Below are positions 51,100 through 62,019 of a stretch of DNA of 64,000 nt, in pieces. The position numbers and the translations under genes were made by a program. The notes under the pieces were generated by a model. The model saw only the letters and a list, made by a program, of their open reading frames with translations, did no database searches and was not told where the DNA came from. How positions within the stretch are numbered: position 1 is the stretch's first letter; the number at the start of each line of letters is the position of its first letter. Origin of the DNA: Isoetes taiwanensis (taxonomy: Eukaryota; Streptophyta; Lycopodiopsida; Isoetales; Isoetaceae); contig JAJEKV010000113.1 in NCBI GenBank assembly GCA_021234155.1, forward strand, positions 2,092,325-2,156,324, in the 5' to 3' direction.

Positions 51100-51830
51100 T
51101 CTTGCAAAGGCCTCACCAATTGGATAGAATTTTGAACACCGGCTAATTCGCCCTCCTCATCCCTAAGGTTAAGGAGCCCCGGAAATATATCCGAAAGTGG
51201 GCGCTCACCACTTTACGGCGAGTTTCATAAGATTATTGGCAAAGCTTATGCCGAAACTAAAGCTATTCTTGGCACTTCAATCAAGAGGAGCAAAATGTGT
51301 TTCCTACCAGCAAGTATTAATATTACCGAATAATGTTGCAAATAAATATGGGGAATGTATTGGGCACGTGCCTCCAAGCAACAAAATGCATATCCTCAAA
51401 CCGGATTTTGCCAAAGCGTATGACGTTGTTTCCTCGATTTTCTTGAGGATCATGCCTAGGTTGGGTTTTAACCATCCTTTGCTCTCTTGTGTGGAAGCTC
51501 CTATGTTCCTCGCCAAAGCAGCCGTCCTTCCGTGGTGAGCCTCGCTGATATTTTCTCGCTGTGAGTAGGGTGCATTAGGCAGGCTGCCCTCTAGCTCCAT
51601 TCCTATTTACCATATTGTATTTAAGGTTTATCTCAAATTTCTTCGTCAGGTTTCCCCAAATGATGCACCTCCCACAGGCTTGCAGCTAAGGGATGGTTCT
51701 CGTTATTCAGAATCGGGCCAGTATTTATTACATTTCTCTTACTAAAGGCTAATGAGGACAACCTTGATAAAGCTAAGGCGCCCCTCGATATCTTCTCCTC
51801 GCTTCGCGTGCTTTTGGCTCACCGCACGTA
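51100..51830 (+). pseudogene. L1 ORF2 reverse transcriptase remnant
   Basis: PDFAKAYDVVSSIFLRIMPRL at 51398-51463 and FNHPLLSCVEAPM after it match the plant L1 block around the first catalytic Asp (F-x-K-A-Y-D-x-V). The region near 51700-51800 has the residue pattern of the NLDKAKAPLDIFSS block that follows the second catalytic site, while the F-A-D-D site itself is damaged. Reverse transcription by this copy is not expected. Confidence 0.85.
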
Positions 51831-52899
51831 GTGCGACCGCTCTAGACACTCCTCCCCCCAATTGCTGCATCGCTACCATGACAAGCCATACCACGGGAGG
51901 TGACTGATTACACTTTGAATCCCTTTGGTATGGATCGCTTCTAGCCCGTATGGATCAAGTCTTATTGGTCTTCGTGAGTGCCCCGCGGTGGCGCAGGGAG
52001 CTTCTTTGTCAATGGCGTGCGTGATACGTGGCGGCTAAGTCGCTCGCGCAGCATTCACATATTTCTCAGCGGGTTCTCCGCCGCTTCTTGCACCCTAGTA
52101 AGTTCAAGGAGATGGTCGATTCCCAGCGTAATTTCATATGGGGCGTAATGCAGTTGGGGGCGGTAGTTGGAAGTTACAAAGTATAAGTGTGTCCACCCTA
52201 AGAACCATGGCGTGCTTGGGGATGCTTTGATCTAGTTTCATGGCAAGTCACCGGGCTTAAACTTATCCGCAAGCGTATTTGCAAACACGCCGCACACGCC
52301 TTATTGCCTCACCGCAGCACTCATCAGGCTCTTGGTAAACTAGGGCTGAAACCCCTTTGCCTTGGCTTTATCAGATCCCTCGCTTCCCACCTCGTGCCTC
52401 TCCATTATTGCAGCCAGATGCCAGCTCTACTTTCATCCTCGCCAATTGGTCCCGCATCTCTTCTCCTCAGGCCCTACACCATCTCCCCCATCACGCTACT
52501 ATGCAACTCGCTACCCAAATAGAGATGAGGTCATTGGAGTCATTTTGAGGCGGTATGAGAATGGTCGCCTTTCATGGGATGGTTTCAAATGTAGTTTGGC
52601 ATGCGCAGGTGTGACTTCTCGCCCTGGCTTACTGCGTGGCAACATTCCCTCCGGACCCTAATTTTGCTACTTGAGAAGGTTTGGTGCTTACCTCGCAGCT
52701 TGTTTCTTCGCAAAAACTTTGTCAAGAGAAAGGTGTACATTCCCACAGCCCAGCCCCAGCAGCCTTCTTCTTCCCACCGCAAAATTTTTAGGGTGCGGGA
52801 AGAGGATCAATATGTGAAGGTTTGGAGCTCCATTGGGTGTGTATATCCCTCCCAAGTACCGCTCTTTCCGCATTATGATCGTGCACTTAGGGATCTAAT

Positions 52900-53256
52900 A
52901 CTAAAGTTCACTCATATCCGCCGGCTAATAAGCTCCACTGGCCGGGGTTTGTAATTGTGCTTCTGAAACCATTGAGCATTGCTTCTAACACCTTTGTGCC
53001 ACATTCAATGTATTTCTGGGCATGGACACTGGGCCATGTTTTCGACATCACTTTAGTAGCCAACAAGTATTGTTGGGTCTTCCAACCACTGGCTCCTGTT
53101 AAGAAGGTCGCCTTCAACATTTGTAGAGCTATCATTTGTTGGGTAACTGGAAGAGAAGGAACCGTGTCATCTTTCATGGGAAGTTCTCTACCTCAATCTT
53201 TGCTCCAAGAAGTCAAGTCTAGGCTATATAATCAATTTCAAGTCTCTTTAACTTAA
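52900..53256 (+). pseudogene. L1 ORF2 C-terminal region
   Basis: An open frame 52957-53256 gives YCWVFQPLAPVKKVAFNICR followed by an LLQEVKSRLYNQF-like end, as at the C-terminus of plant L1 ORF2. The 3' untranslated part is about 85 bp up to the A run. Confidence 0.7.
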
Positions 53257-53341
53257 TAGGAGGAACATATTTGGGGGATTATTTCCACCATCTAATCCTT
53301 CCCTGTATTTTCTTTACATAATATAAATTTGTCAGCCCCTC

Positions 53342-53354
53342 AAAAAAAAAAAAA
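53342..53354 (+). repeat. Poly(A) tail of L1 element
   Basis: Thirteen uninterrupted A residues directly after the L1-derived 3' end. Confidence 0.85.
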
Positions 53355-53399
53355 GATCGATCTTATGAAGATGTCCGTATAAACCAAGACCCCATATAC

Positions 53400-55440
53400 T
53401 TCAAATCTAAAATGGGCTGTGTTAGGCACATCCTCGAAAGCATGCAACGGTTAAGTTCCCACATGACGCCGATGAGCCTTTGGCGATCTAACTGCACGAA
53501 TCAAAAATCCAAAGTGCCTACAAGGTTGATCAGCAGTCCGACACTTTCTAAAAGATCTCCTGCCACCTCCACCATGGTATATAGCCTCTAACACGTTAGA
53601 GGGTGGCAGGCAATGACAACGAACACCTATAGCTCGATCAACAGTATCAAGTGACCTCCTAGGGAAAGAAGCCAACGTTGACGAGGTTGCAACAACGTAA
53701 GGACAGGCACGAGGCACATGTACAAGTTGATACCCAAATTTTCAGCCTGCAATGGCGAACAATCTTCTTATTCTGAAGATCTTCCAACATGAGTTGGAGG
53801 TTGGCTTGTCCAAAATAAAACCCGCACATAAAAGTGTGATGGATGAGTCAAGCCAAGAATACCCCAACATGTGTTGGAGGAGCACCTTGCCCAAAGACCC
53901 GCCTGTAAAAATCACATGACCTCCAACACGCTGCACATTATTCAGAACTCCTTTCAACTAATACATGAGATTTCCAGTTTAGCTTCAGCGACCCAAGCAA
54001 GATATAAGTTGGAGGTGCCATTTGCATGGATGAGTTTCCAACACCACCTCCAACGTGCACTTGAGATACCACTCCTAAAGAACCTCTAACGTACTCAAAC
54101 ATTAATCTTCTCTAGGCATGAACCCTTTTTTGCAAAGCGTGAATTTGCTTCATATCACTGTCCATGTGAGCTGTGTTTTGGACAAGACGATGTATCTGGC
54201 CAACCATTTTTGTGGCGTTTGTATGGGAGCTTGAGTACCTTGATAATTCCCAGTTTATGTGGGTATATTTCATGGGGACATGGTGTCCAACCTCCCTGGC
54301 TGCCATATGGCAATGTTAGACCTGGGCCCTGCCCGGCATTCGTTTTGGCCTGGGGTATTCCAAACCAGCCCAAATCAAGAACGAGCATCAAATGGCTTTA
54401 TGCGTAGTTCTATACTTGAGATGTGAATACAGCGCAATGCTTTGCAGTTCATACTTGAGATGCGCGTTTTCTTTAGATAGCCGCTTTTTGTGCATGGTGG
54501 TATGGTGGTCTAGAGTAGCTGCATGAGCATGCATTGCTGGTTGCGCTCGACTTGCTGCCAAGTGCAAATGCCTGCCAGTGGTCTACTGAGCAAGGCGTGA
54601 TACATGTGTCCTTGTCTTGCCCTCTTTTCAAAGGTCTTCCCTAAGTGGTGCACCGCCTGCGTTGGTGTAGGTTGGTGTGCAAAATTGTTTGTGCCATGAT
54701 GATAGGTGGATCTTGTGCAAGTCGAGGATGCCACTGCAAAGCAGGAGATTGTTCCCCCTAGAAGGATATTCTACCCAATATGTAGTGCCATTTTGCTTTC
54801 GTCTACAAAGCCTCTCGTATAAGGCAATAAAACTAGGATCTATCCCTAAGTAAATTGAGTTTAGAGATGCTTTGTTCTTAGTACTATGTAAAATGGTTTC
54901 CATTAGATCACCAGCAAAATATCGTGACAAAAAATGGCATTTTCTATTACCTGTTACACCTCAATTTTTCCTTTTCCTATGTTTCTTCCAAAATAATACT
55001 TTTACAAACAATGGGACCCTTTTCAACAAGGCGCCGTGGTATAATATAAAATTTTCATGTTTGCTGTCATGATAAGTCTTATCTTTTACCAACTGGAACA
55101 AAATGGCTGGTAGAACTCATATGTTTAAATAATTGATTCCTGCAAAAGGACAAGTAATCCAACTTTAGTATGAAATTTGGCGTTTGAGTCTGAGCAGACA
55201 GAAGGTATCAGTTCATAGCTGCCAACAGCCATATTCCCAGGAAAAGAGCTAGCAAGTATGTAAGGAGAGCCAAAAGGTGATCAATTCATGGCAAATGAAA
55301 AAATGCTTGAATTTCACTACACTTGCACCGTCAGGGTACTGCAGCAGATTATGGTTATGGTTCTGAATCAGGATGCACAAGTACAAGTGTATTGGCTGCA
55401 AATAAGTTCTACTCACAAGAGTCTCATGTACAAAAGTGCG
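53400..55440. other. Intergenic stretch
   Basis: No gene recognised. At 53770-54060 the words CCAACATG(A/T)GTTGG and CCTCCAAC recur several times, forming short palindromes. An open minus-strand frame of 100 codons at 54628-54930 has no recognised family and is not called. Confidence 0.4.
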
Positions 55441-55476
55441 AAAACAATCTAGTAGATGTATATTTGATGAACTCAC

Positions 55477-55535
55477 CTTGAATCAAAATCTTGGCCGCAG
55501 ACCTGACACGTGTTTAGAACTACTTTGTCTGCTGC
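55477..55535 (-). CDS. Downstream exon of the DNAJC21-like gene (C-terminal zinc finger, first half)
   Basis: A 59 bp minus-strand exon bounded by a good acceptor (TTTGTTGCAG) and donor (GTGAGT). It reads AADKVVLNTCQVCGQDFDS, with the C-x2-C half of a second C2H2 zinc finger. DNAJC21 proteins carry such a finger near their C-terminus (CxxCxxxFDSRNKL-like). The His half would be in the next exon, which I could not place with confidence below 55470. Splice sites and the conserved residues support a real exon. Confidence 0.75.
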
Positions 55536-56059
55536 CTGCAACAAAGTCATTTAGATATCAGATGAAACAAGACTAAAAACCTGGCATCTTAGATCTTGTG
55601 CGTATAAAGCCAGTTCACAAACAAGCCAGCACACAACAATCTAAATATGAAAATCTAACTAAGTGATGAAATCAAATTGTTTCTTTTCTTCCTCAGTTCT
55701 CCCTTTCCTTCATGGATCTAATACTAAATGCACCCCTAAGTTTAGATGTATATCATAATATGTGCATCACTTTGCACACTCTTCATAGTTTCGCATGAGC
55801 CCTTTGGCATCTGCACCATTCTGTGTATCATCACCATCCTCTGCCACCAATTTTCAAGTTTCGTCCTCACACCTCCCCCAAAGCAGCCATACTTCCTTTT
55901 CTTGTTGAAAATGCGCCCCAGAAATGTTCTTTTCCAAAGAATTTTTCTCCTTGATTTTTTTCTTTTAAATAAACGGTCATCAAAGGAGTTTCATTTATCT
56001 GCAAGAATCAAATAGTAGAAAGAAACCGTTCTACTTTCTCTTCACAGGTTGGAGGTTGA

Positions 56060-57490
56060 CCTTCCCTTTACCACCGAAATACATACAACGCCCATTTGTA
56101 ATGAGATTCCAGAAGAGCTGCAAGCATGCTTGTCTCTTCATCCTCAGCATCGTTAGTAATTTCTTTCCTCAAAGGGCAGACCTCATCTACATCAAGCTGC
56201 ACATACCAACTCCATGATGGCTTATGATCGCCCGCATAATTATCGCACATAACTACCGTCTTTCTTCACCGCTAATACCTATCACATCGGCAATATTTTC
56301 ACAGTTGCGAATCTTTCTTCATCAATTCTTAACCCTTCGCGGTTGTAGAAGAAACTCATCCATAGAACTACGTCAGCGCACGTTTTGCTTGGAGCAGCTG
56401 ATCTTCTTCACGCAAAGAATCCTTTAACAAGGCAGCTTTCTCAAGATGTTTCTTTGATTTTTCATGATTTTGCCATTGCTTCTCAGACCTAAACTTCTTT
56501 CCACAAATTATGCAATAGAGCTCATGATCTATGACATCAAAAGAATCATCTCTTGCCTTCACAGACTTGTCCCAATATGTCTCGTACATTTCATCAACTT
56601 TGTCTTCGTTCTTAGACCATTCTTGTTCTTCAAATTCCAGTGCTTTTGCAAGCTTTTCTTGCTGTAGCTGCTTCTTTCGCAACTTTGCAGCTTCTTCTTT
56701 TTCCTTCTGCAAGCGTTGGACTCTAGCGTCAGTTCAATGCCAACCCTCTTTTCAACAAAGGCAAATCCAGTTCTCTACTGTGTAACGGCCTAAAACCCCT
56801 TTGCTTTTTCCTGATTTTTTTATTCTCTTCCTCAATTAAACGCCTTTCTTTCCTGTTTACTGCCATCGCAGGATTATATTCATCACACCATGTGAACTCC
56901 TTCACAGTGCTAAAACCCAACCAATAATTGTAAAAGGCAGTAACCTGAGTATGGGGGGTTTTAGGACCGCCCAACGAGGGAGCATCTGGCAAAAGCCCCC
57001 CACCATACATTTTTGAAAACACCAATTCCTGCTCATGCAGTTTCTGAAAAACACCATTATATACAGCATAGAAACCCTTTCCAGATTCTCCAAATCCAGA
57101 AAATGCAGATGGAGAGAAATATGGCCAGAGGTTAAAATCGAATTCAGGAGGAGCAGAAGGTGCACCCTGAGAAGAAGATGAAGATGAAAGAATTGCAGAA
57201 CGATGAGAATCATACCAGGCTCTTTCTTTTGAATCACCTAAAACTTCATATGCCCTTGAAATACCCTGAAAGCGTTGTGTGGCTTCATCACACTCTTTTG
57301 CAGATGCACCACTTTGTTGAATTTTATCAGGATGCCACTTGAGTGCCAATTTCCTGTATGCAAGCCTAATTTCCTCCACTGTTGCAGTCCGCTCCACTCC
57401 TAAAATCTCATACAGGCATTGTTGACTCAATAAGGTATCATCCTCTAGGCTATCATTGTATTGTGAGCTCTGGCGCCTTTGGGGTGCCAT
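56060..57490 (-). CDS. DNAJC21-like J-domain co-chaperone with C2H2 zinc finger
   Basis: Start at 57490 gives MAPQRRQSSQ, then a J domain at residues about 25-97 with the catalytic HPD at 53-55 (KWHPDK) and the typical RAYEVLGDSKERAWYD end. Residues 150-235 hold the DNAJC21 middle region (FYNYWLGFSTVKEFTWCDEY, then NRKERRLIEEENKKIRKKQR). After about residue 240 a frameshift near 56775 and another near 56735 move the frame to a Lys/Glu-rich coiled segment and a C2H2 finger with CIICGKKF (56420-56530). A further block at about 56090-56200 (NDAEDEETSMLAALLESHY) matches the acidic DDEMSxLEAM-type stretch in plant homologues. DNAJC21 (yeast Jjj1) stimulates Hsp70 in late 60S ribosome maturation in the cytosol. 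The frameshifts may be sequence errors or decay; conservation of J domain, fingers and splice sites favours a real gene. The neighbour at 57991 is divergent. Confidence 0.85.
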
Positions 57491-57870
57491 AATTTCTTAG
57501 TTTCTTGGGAGAAACTAAGGTTTTGCAGTAACGACTACCACTACATCAATTTGATAAATCTAGCTCGTCGAACTCAGTGCAAAGATGAAATAAATATGAT
57601 GAAGTTTAAAGTGCCCACCTGGTAGTACGCCGGATTGGGAGAACGAAATCAAGCTCTGACTTCCGACGGGTAGATACCATAGAATCTAGGGCACCCCAAA
57701 ACCTATGCCACATAGAGCGTTGTTTTTATGTGGGAGATAGACCTTTTCTGACGTAAAGGTCACCTTAGAACTGACGTGGCGTATCTGATGTGGCAAAATG
57801 GCAGGCATCGTTCTAGTGCTAAGAGCTATAGGCCAAACCATTGAAAAAAAAAAAATGATGCAACTTGTGT

Positions 57871-57883
57871 TTCAGGAACATTC
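57871..57883 (+). promoter_or_regulatory. Perfect three-unit heat-shock element
   Basis: TTCAGGAACATTC is three alternating 5 bp units (TTC, GAA, TTC with two-base gaps), the consensus binding site of trimeric heat-shock factor. It lies 108 bp upstream of the end of exon 1's start codon region and about 63 bp upstream of the TATA box, the usual setting for small HSP genes. It is about 380 bp upstream of the divergent DNAJC21-like start. Confidence 0.85.
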
Positions 57884-57945
57884 GATTAATCTAATGTTTT
57901 ATTATCAACACGTAGTATGCAGCATGCAGGGTTCCTTGCAAGGAC

Positions 57946-57952
57946 TATAAAT
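57946..57952 (+). promoter_or_regulatory. TATA box of the small HSP gene
   Basis: TATAAAT sits 45 bp upstream of the ATG at 57991. A transcription start about 28-32 bp downstream would leave a very short leader, so the second in-frame ATG at 58012 remains a possible start. Confidence 0.65.
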
Positions 57953-57990
57953 TTTGGGATTTCGCATGCAGCCATGAGCAGAAGGGAAAA

Positions 57991-58497
57991 ATGGCGCTCG
58001 CACATCGCGGAATGTTGGATCCATGGAGTACATTTTATTACTCCGTCGCTCCATCTCCTTCCCAAATGGCAACCGTGGTTTACGCAAGAGTCGACTGGGT
58101 AGAAACTCCCGAAGCTCACGTTTTCAGAATCGACATGCCAGGTCCAAAATTAAAATCATGCCCTTTTTTTTTGTGTGTGTTTTGTTGAATTTACAGACAA
58201 AAAAAGTGAAGTGGTATTTTGGGTTGTCCAGGGGTTGAGAAGAAAAACATCAAGGTGGAGATCGAGGATGCTCAGACCCTCAATATCAGCGGCGAAAGGA
58301 AGGGTGATGAAGCCAAAGGAAGCCGGTGGCATCGGCTTGAGCGCGCCGTGGGCAATTTCTTCAGAAAACTTCATCTTCCTTCCAAATCTAAGGTTCATGA
58401 GACCAAAGCTCGTGTGGACAATGGTGTTCTCACTGTTACTGTGCCCAAAGAACAGCAGCAAAAACCTGAGGTTCGACAAATCCCTGTATCTGACTAG
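57991..58497 (+). CDS. Cytosolic small heat-shock protein (Hsp20/alpha-crystallin family), one intron
   Basis: Exon 1 is 57991-58141 and exon 2 is 58232-58497. The intron 58142-58231 (90 bp) starts GTCCAAAA and ends TTGTCCAG, and splits a Gly codon. The product is 138 residues, slightly short for the family (usually 140-160). The alpha-crystallin domain runs from about residue 29 to 123: VYARVDWVETPEAHVFRIDM, then NGVLTVTVPK at 114-123. The C-terminal I-x-V anchor motif is IPV at 134-136. The short N-terminal arm has MLDPWS at 8-13. ATP-independent chaperones of this type bind unfolding proteins as oligomers; wording fits the cytosolic class, and no transit peptide is seen. The heat-shock element and TATA box upstream imply heat induction. 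The frame is intact. The intron is notable because many cytosolic class I genes lack one. Confidence 0.93.
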
Positions 58498-58499
58498 GT

Positions 58500-60640
58500 A
58501 GTGCCTTTATGTAACGTATCATAACATATTTGTGTCCATTTATCTCAGTGTTGGTTGATATTGAGGACATAAGTAATCTAGATTTTTGTTGGAATAAATA
58601 TATGTTGCATGCTGTGCAGTTTCACAATGTGCCTTTGGTGGTTCATGCTCTCATTTGTGCCTTAGTATGCCGTTGATGCTTGTTCACTGCCAATTACTTA
58701 GTGGTTTCTATGTACATGAAACCTTTGTTTGTTGTTTCATTTGTCATAAGCAATGAATATGAGATGTAACTATAGCAGGAAAAGTACAAGCCATTATCTT
58801 CTATTGTGGAAGAATGGAGCCAATATTATAAAATACGATTTCTAGTGGTTTTGGCATGTGTTCGTATGGTTTTGCCCAACAGCGGCATGTCTTGTATGGC
58901 CGGATATGGCCGATTCTGGCATGTTTGAAGAACCAAATATAGTCGATCCCAGTATGATTAGCCTGGGGGATCTCTTGATGTTATTTCCCAGTTTGTTTTT
59001 ATGAGGTTGTAGGTTTTCCTTGAAGAGGATTTACGAAGTTGCTTGAGAGGAACCGCTGAGTGATTGGAATAAAGTTGTAGGAGAGGGAAGCCATCGCCGG
59101 GGTTAAAGCAGCCTTGCTATAGTTGCTTGATTCAAGGCACTGTTATGTCCTTGTTTTCATGTGTTTTCATGTTTTGAGGAGGTTATGTAACTGACTTTGT
59201 AATGTGGAGGGCATGCTTAAACTTGTATGAACTTGAATCATATGAGAAGGCATGCAAGACAGTTTTTGTCAATACTTGCTGTTACTCTATTTCTTGCAGG
59301 CTGTGAATGTTGACATACATGCGTGTTTCTTCTTGCCTAATTTAATTTCCCATGTTTTATTTGCATGCAAAGCAAGTTCCAACTGCAAATTTAAGTTGTA
59401 GTTAGATGATTGCTCAATGTTAATTCTTTGTTAATTTAGTTTTCTCCTGTTCACATCCATGCAAAGCACTTGCAGCAAGATTTCTGCATGTTTGCAGGGA
59501 GATGCGAAAGTGCTTTCTTGTTGCACTATTGGGAAATTCTCGTCCATTCAAGAACTTGCAGCAGCAAGTTTCTTGCCTGTTTGCAGGCCGGGCATGTGAA
59601 AGTGACTTCTTATTGCACTGTTGGGAATTGTCACCTGTTGTGTGCTCATGTTTCTTCGTTTTTATTGAAGCCTGTTGCAGGAGTATTTGTTAAATGTGTA
59701 AACTTGGTTGATGCAAAGTTTTTGAGTTTGTACATGGTAGCAGAAGTTTTTTGATATGCAATCTTTATCTTCTTTTTGTGAGGTCTTTTTGTTTTCTCAA
59801 TCTTGAATTTTTGTGGCCATTGATTTGCATAATATTCCCACGTTCTCTTTGATGCATGCTACCCTCCTTTATATTTACAAGGGTAGCCTTCATATTGTAT
59901 AGAAACCTTGCTATTAATTCTCTGTCTTTTTGTATCTTTGTGGTTTTTTCATAATGTTTGTGGTCAATCATTGATGTGTAGCATATTCTTGGCATTGTGC
60001 TAGATCCACGGCTACAAACATTTTGCCATTTTGCCAAAAAAAATGACGATATTTTCTAGTCTAAAAAGAGCATTGCCATAATAAAAACATATAAGATTTA
60101 TAGAACTATGGTTGTACGCTTCCTGTGCCAATGCATCAAAAATGTTGGAACCAGTATGCTTTGAACCAAGTGAAGCGTAATCAGAACATAACCATGTAAT
60201 GTGCAAACTATGCAATTATTTTGCAATTAAACAAGTGCTACATGAGGGTCAGTCTCCATGGCCTGAGAGGGGTATGGCTTAAATCATAATTTGAAAATAT
60301 GTTTTTGCACCAACGCATTGCTATTTCAAAGCGATATATACTGATATCATGACTTAGTATTCCATCTCAAAATGGCATGGAATAAGGATGGCAGAGAACA
60401 AGTGTAATAGAGGAAAGAATGAAAATACATGTTTTGTCAGCATAGAAATGAGAGAACTCCTTGAAGACGCCCCCATCATTTTTGTTCCTTATGGTTTCAA
60501 ACATCTCGAGGAGAGCAAGTTTTGTGAGTGAATAAGGGATTGACACATAGCCTAACTCCAAACCTCGCAGAGAAAGTAAAACCCAATGATTGCGACCGGA
60601 AATGCAAGATCCGAGCAACGACATACCAAGAAACTCTCTC
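58500..60640. other. Intergenic stretch downstream of the small HSP gene
   Basis: AT-rich, without a recognised gene apart from the tandem duplication. The first 200 bp would hold the small HSP 3' untranslated region. A short TC repeat lies at about 60633-60648. Confidence 0.5.
59468..59640. repeat. About 86 bp tandem duplication
   Basis: Two adjacent copies both starting ACTTGCAGCA and containing TGTTTGCAGG, GAAAGTG and TTGCACT. They lie about 1 kb downstream of the small HSP gene in otherwise unrecognised sequence. Confidence 0.88.
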
Positions 60641-60773
60641 TCTCTCTGCTTTGGGCCGCTTTTGGGCGCTTAGGGTAAATGAGCTTCGCGGATTTTGACT
60701 TGGCCCTTCATCCAAGCAGTAGAACTTCGCTTGTTTGTGACCACCCGCGGATTCCGGGGCAAGTGATTCGAAT

Positions 60774-62000
60774 TTGTTCTCGCGTGTTATTCGCCCCGGG
60801 ACGGGCATAGCAAGCATCTTTCTCAAGGCTTACAAAGAAGCCGTGATATTTTTCTCGGCAAAGCTTTATAGTGGTTACTCAGTCCGCGATTTGGGAAAGG
60901 TGCATCTTGTCGGCAAATTTAAAGCGCGTTTGGAGTCGATAGCCGTGGTACAAAGAAGACAACAGTTTCGAGTCGGGACAACAGTTACACACAAACACGC
61001 TAGGGTTCAACATGGCAAAACCGAAAAAGGAAAACAGTAGCAAGGCCGGATCTTTGGTTGCAGGAACGCCGTAAATCGCTCATAAAAAGGGCCGATAAAG
61101 CTTATTTCTCAAAAGTCGGACCGGCTCGACTTAGCAGTGGACGCATTCTCGATCTCACGTATAATGCGTATGTTAAGAAGCAAGCAAAAGTAAATCGAAA
61201 GCGCGTACATCTCATAAAAGCGGCTTTGGATCCACCAATCTCTCTCGTGATAATATTGCAGGAGCAAGATAAGAGAAAATCAGAGATATGACCAGACTGT
61301 TAATGGCAAGGGGACCTCCATCTTTTTCTCGATGATAGCTTAACAACTGAAGCATCAAAGAAACCCCTAACAATATCAAAGACGTAACTCATTAACCATG
61401 AATCAGCCAATGTGAGATTAAAACTCGATGAGATTAAGAACTTAAGATCGAAATGATGCTTTGCACTCCAATTCTTGCCAACCTAGAAGAGTTTTAATGA
61501 GGTTAAGTTTGAACTGCTAGAAAATGAAAGAGAAACCATCGGAAGCAAACAGCCCCAAGCAAATCCATGAGGAAATGAATGAACTAAACCGGATCAGCTG
61601 AAATAAAAAGAAAGAGCATTTGAACAGGGCGTAAAACCATCATGGCGGAATTAAGAATCCTCAGAGACGATTTGATAAATAATGTCACAAGGAAACAGAG
61701 AATGTCAATTTACTTAGCTTCCGTCACTGGTAATAAGAACGAGATAACCAAGGAAGTGTGGAAACTTTTCTTACAAAATGATATGCAAAATGGCTAAAAT
61801 GTAAATCATGAAGCGATGAATTGGTAGAAAGAGAAGGGAACATACTATCTTGCAAAGTTTAAGAACGGAGACGAATCGCAAGTCTCCTGAAACCATGTCA
61901 ACTGGAAGGAAGTTCATATGGTTAATGAAGATTTGACTAAAGAGCAAATGCAAGAGAGAAAACAAGAAGCTCAAAAGTTCAAAGAGGCAAACCTAAGAAT
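60774..62000 (+). pseudogene. LINE C ORF1-like remnant
   Basis: Open segments 60774-61040 (LGKVHLVGKFKARLESIAVV, then RRQQFRV) and 61058-61291 (ADKAYFSKVGPARLSSGRIL) are basic and helix-rich. They precede a conserved-looking NEDLTKEQ block near 61920, which resembles the DLTxxQ motif seen near the end of some LINE first ORFs. Assignment rests mainly on position before the endonuclease. Confidence 0.6.
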
Positions 62001-62019
62001 CAAGCAGCTTAAATGGGCA

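Larger units (their letters stand above)
48000..53354 (+). mobile_element. L1-type LINE with poly(A) tail, decayed
   Basis: Plus-strand order is ORF1 with a DUF4283-like domain (about 48440-48870), ORF2 endonuclease (49680-50080), reverse transcriptase (about 50850-51830), a C-terminal zinc-type region (to 53250) and a 13-base A run at 53342-53354. This is the layout of plant L1 elements. The 5' end is uncertain (47.6-48.1 kb). I did not find a copy of GATCGATCTTATGAAG, which follows the A run, upstream, so the target-site duplication is unresolved. Stops and frameshifts are frequent, but the element is close to full length. Confidence 0.88.

Noticed and set aside
54628-54930. 100-codon minus-strand open frame
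   Set aside because: No recognisable family, no supporting promoter or splice context.
58156-58501. Overlapping 107- and 108-codon frames on both strands at the small HSP gene
   Set aside because: Shadows of the real second exon, whose frame matches the alpha-crystallin domain.
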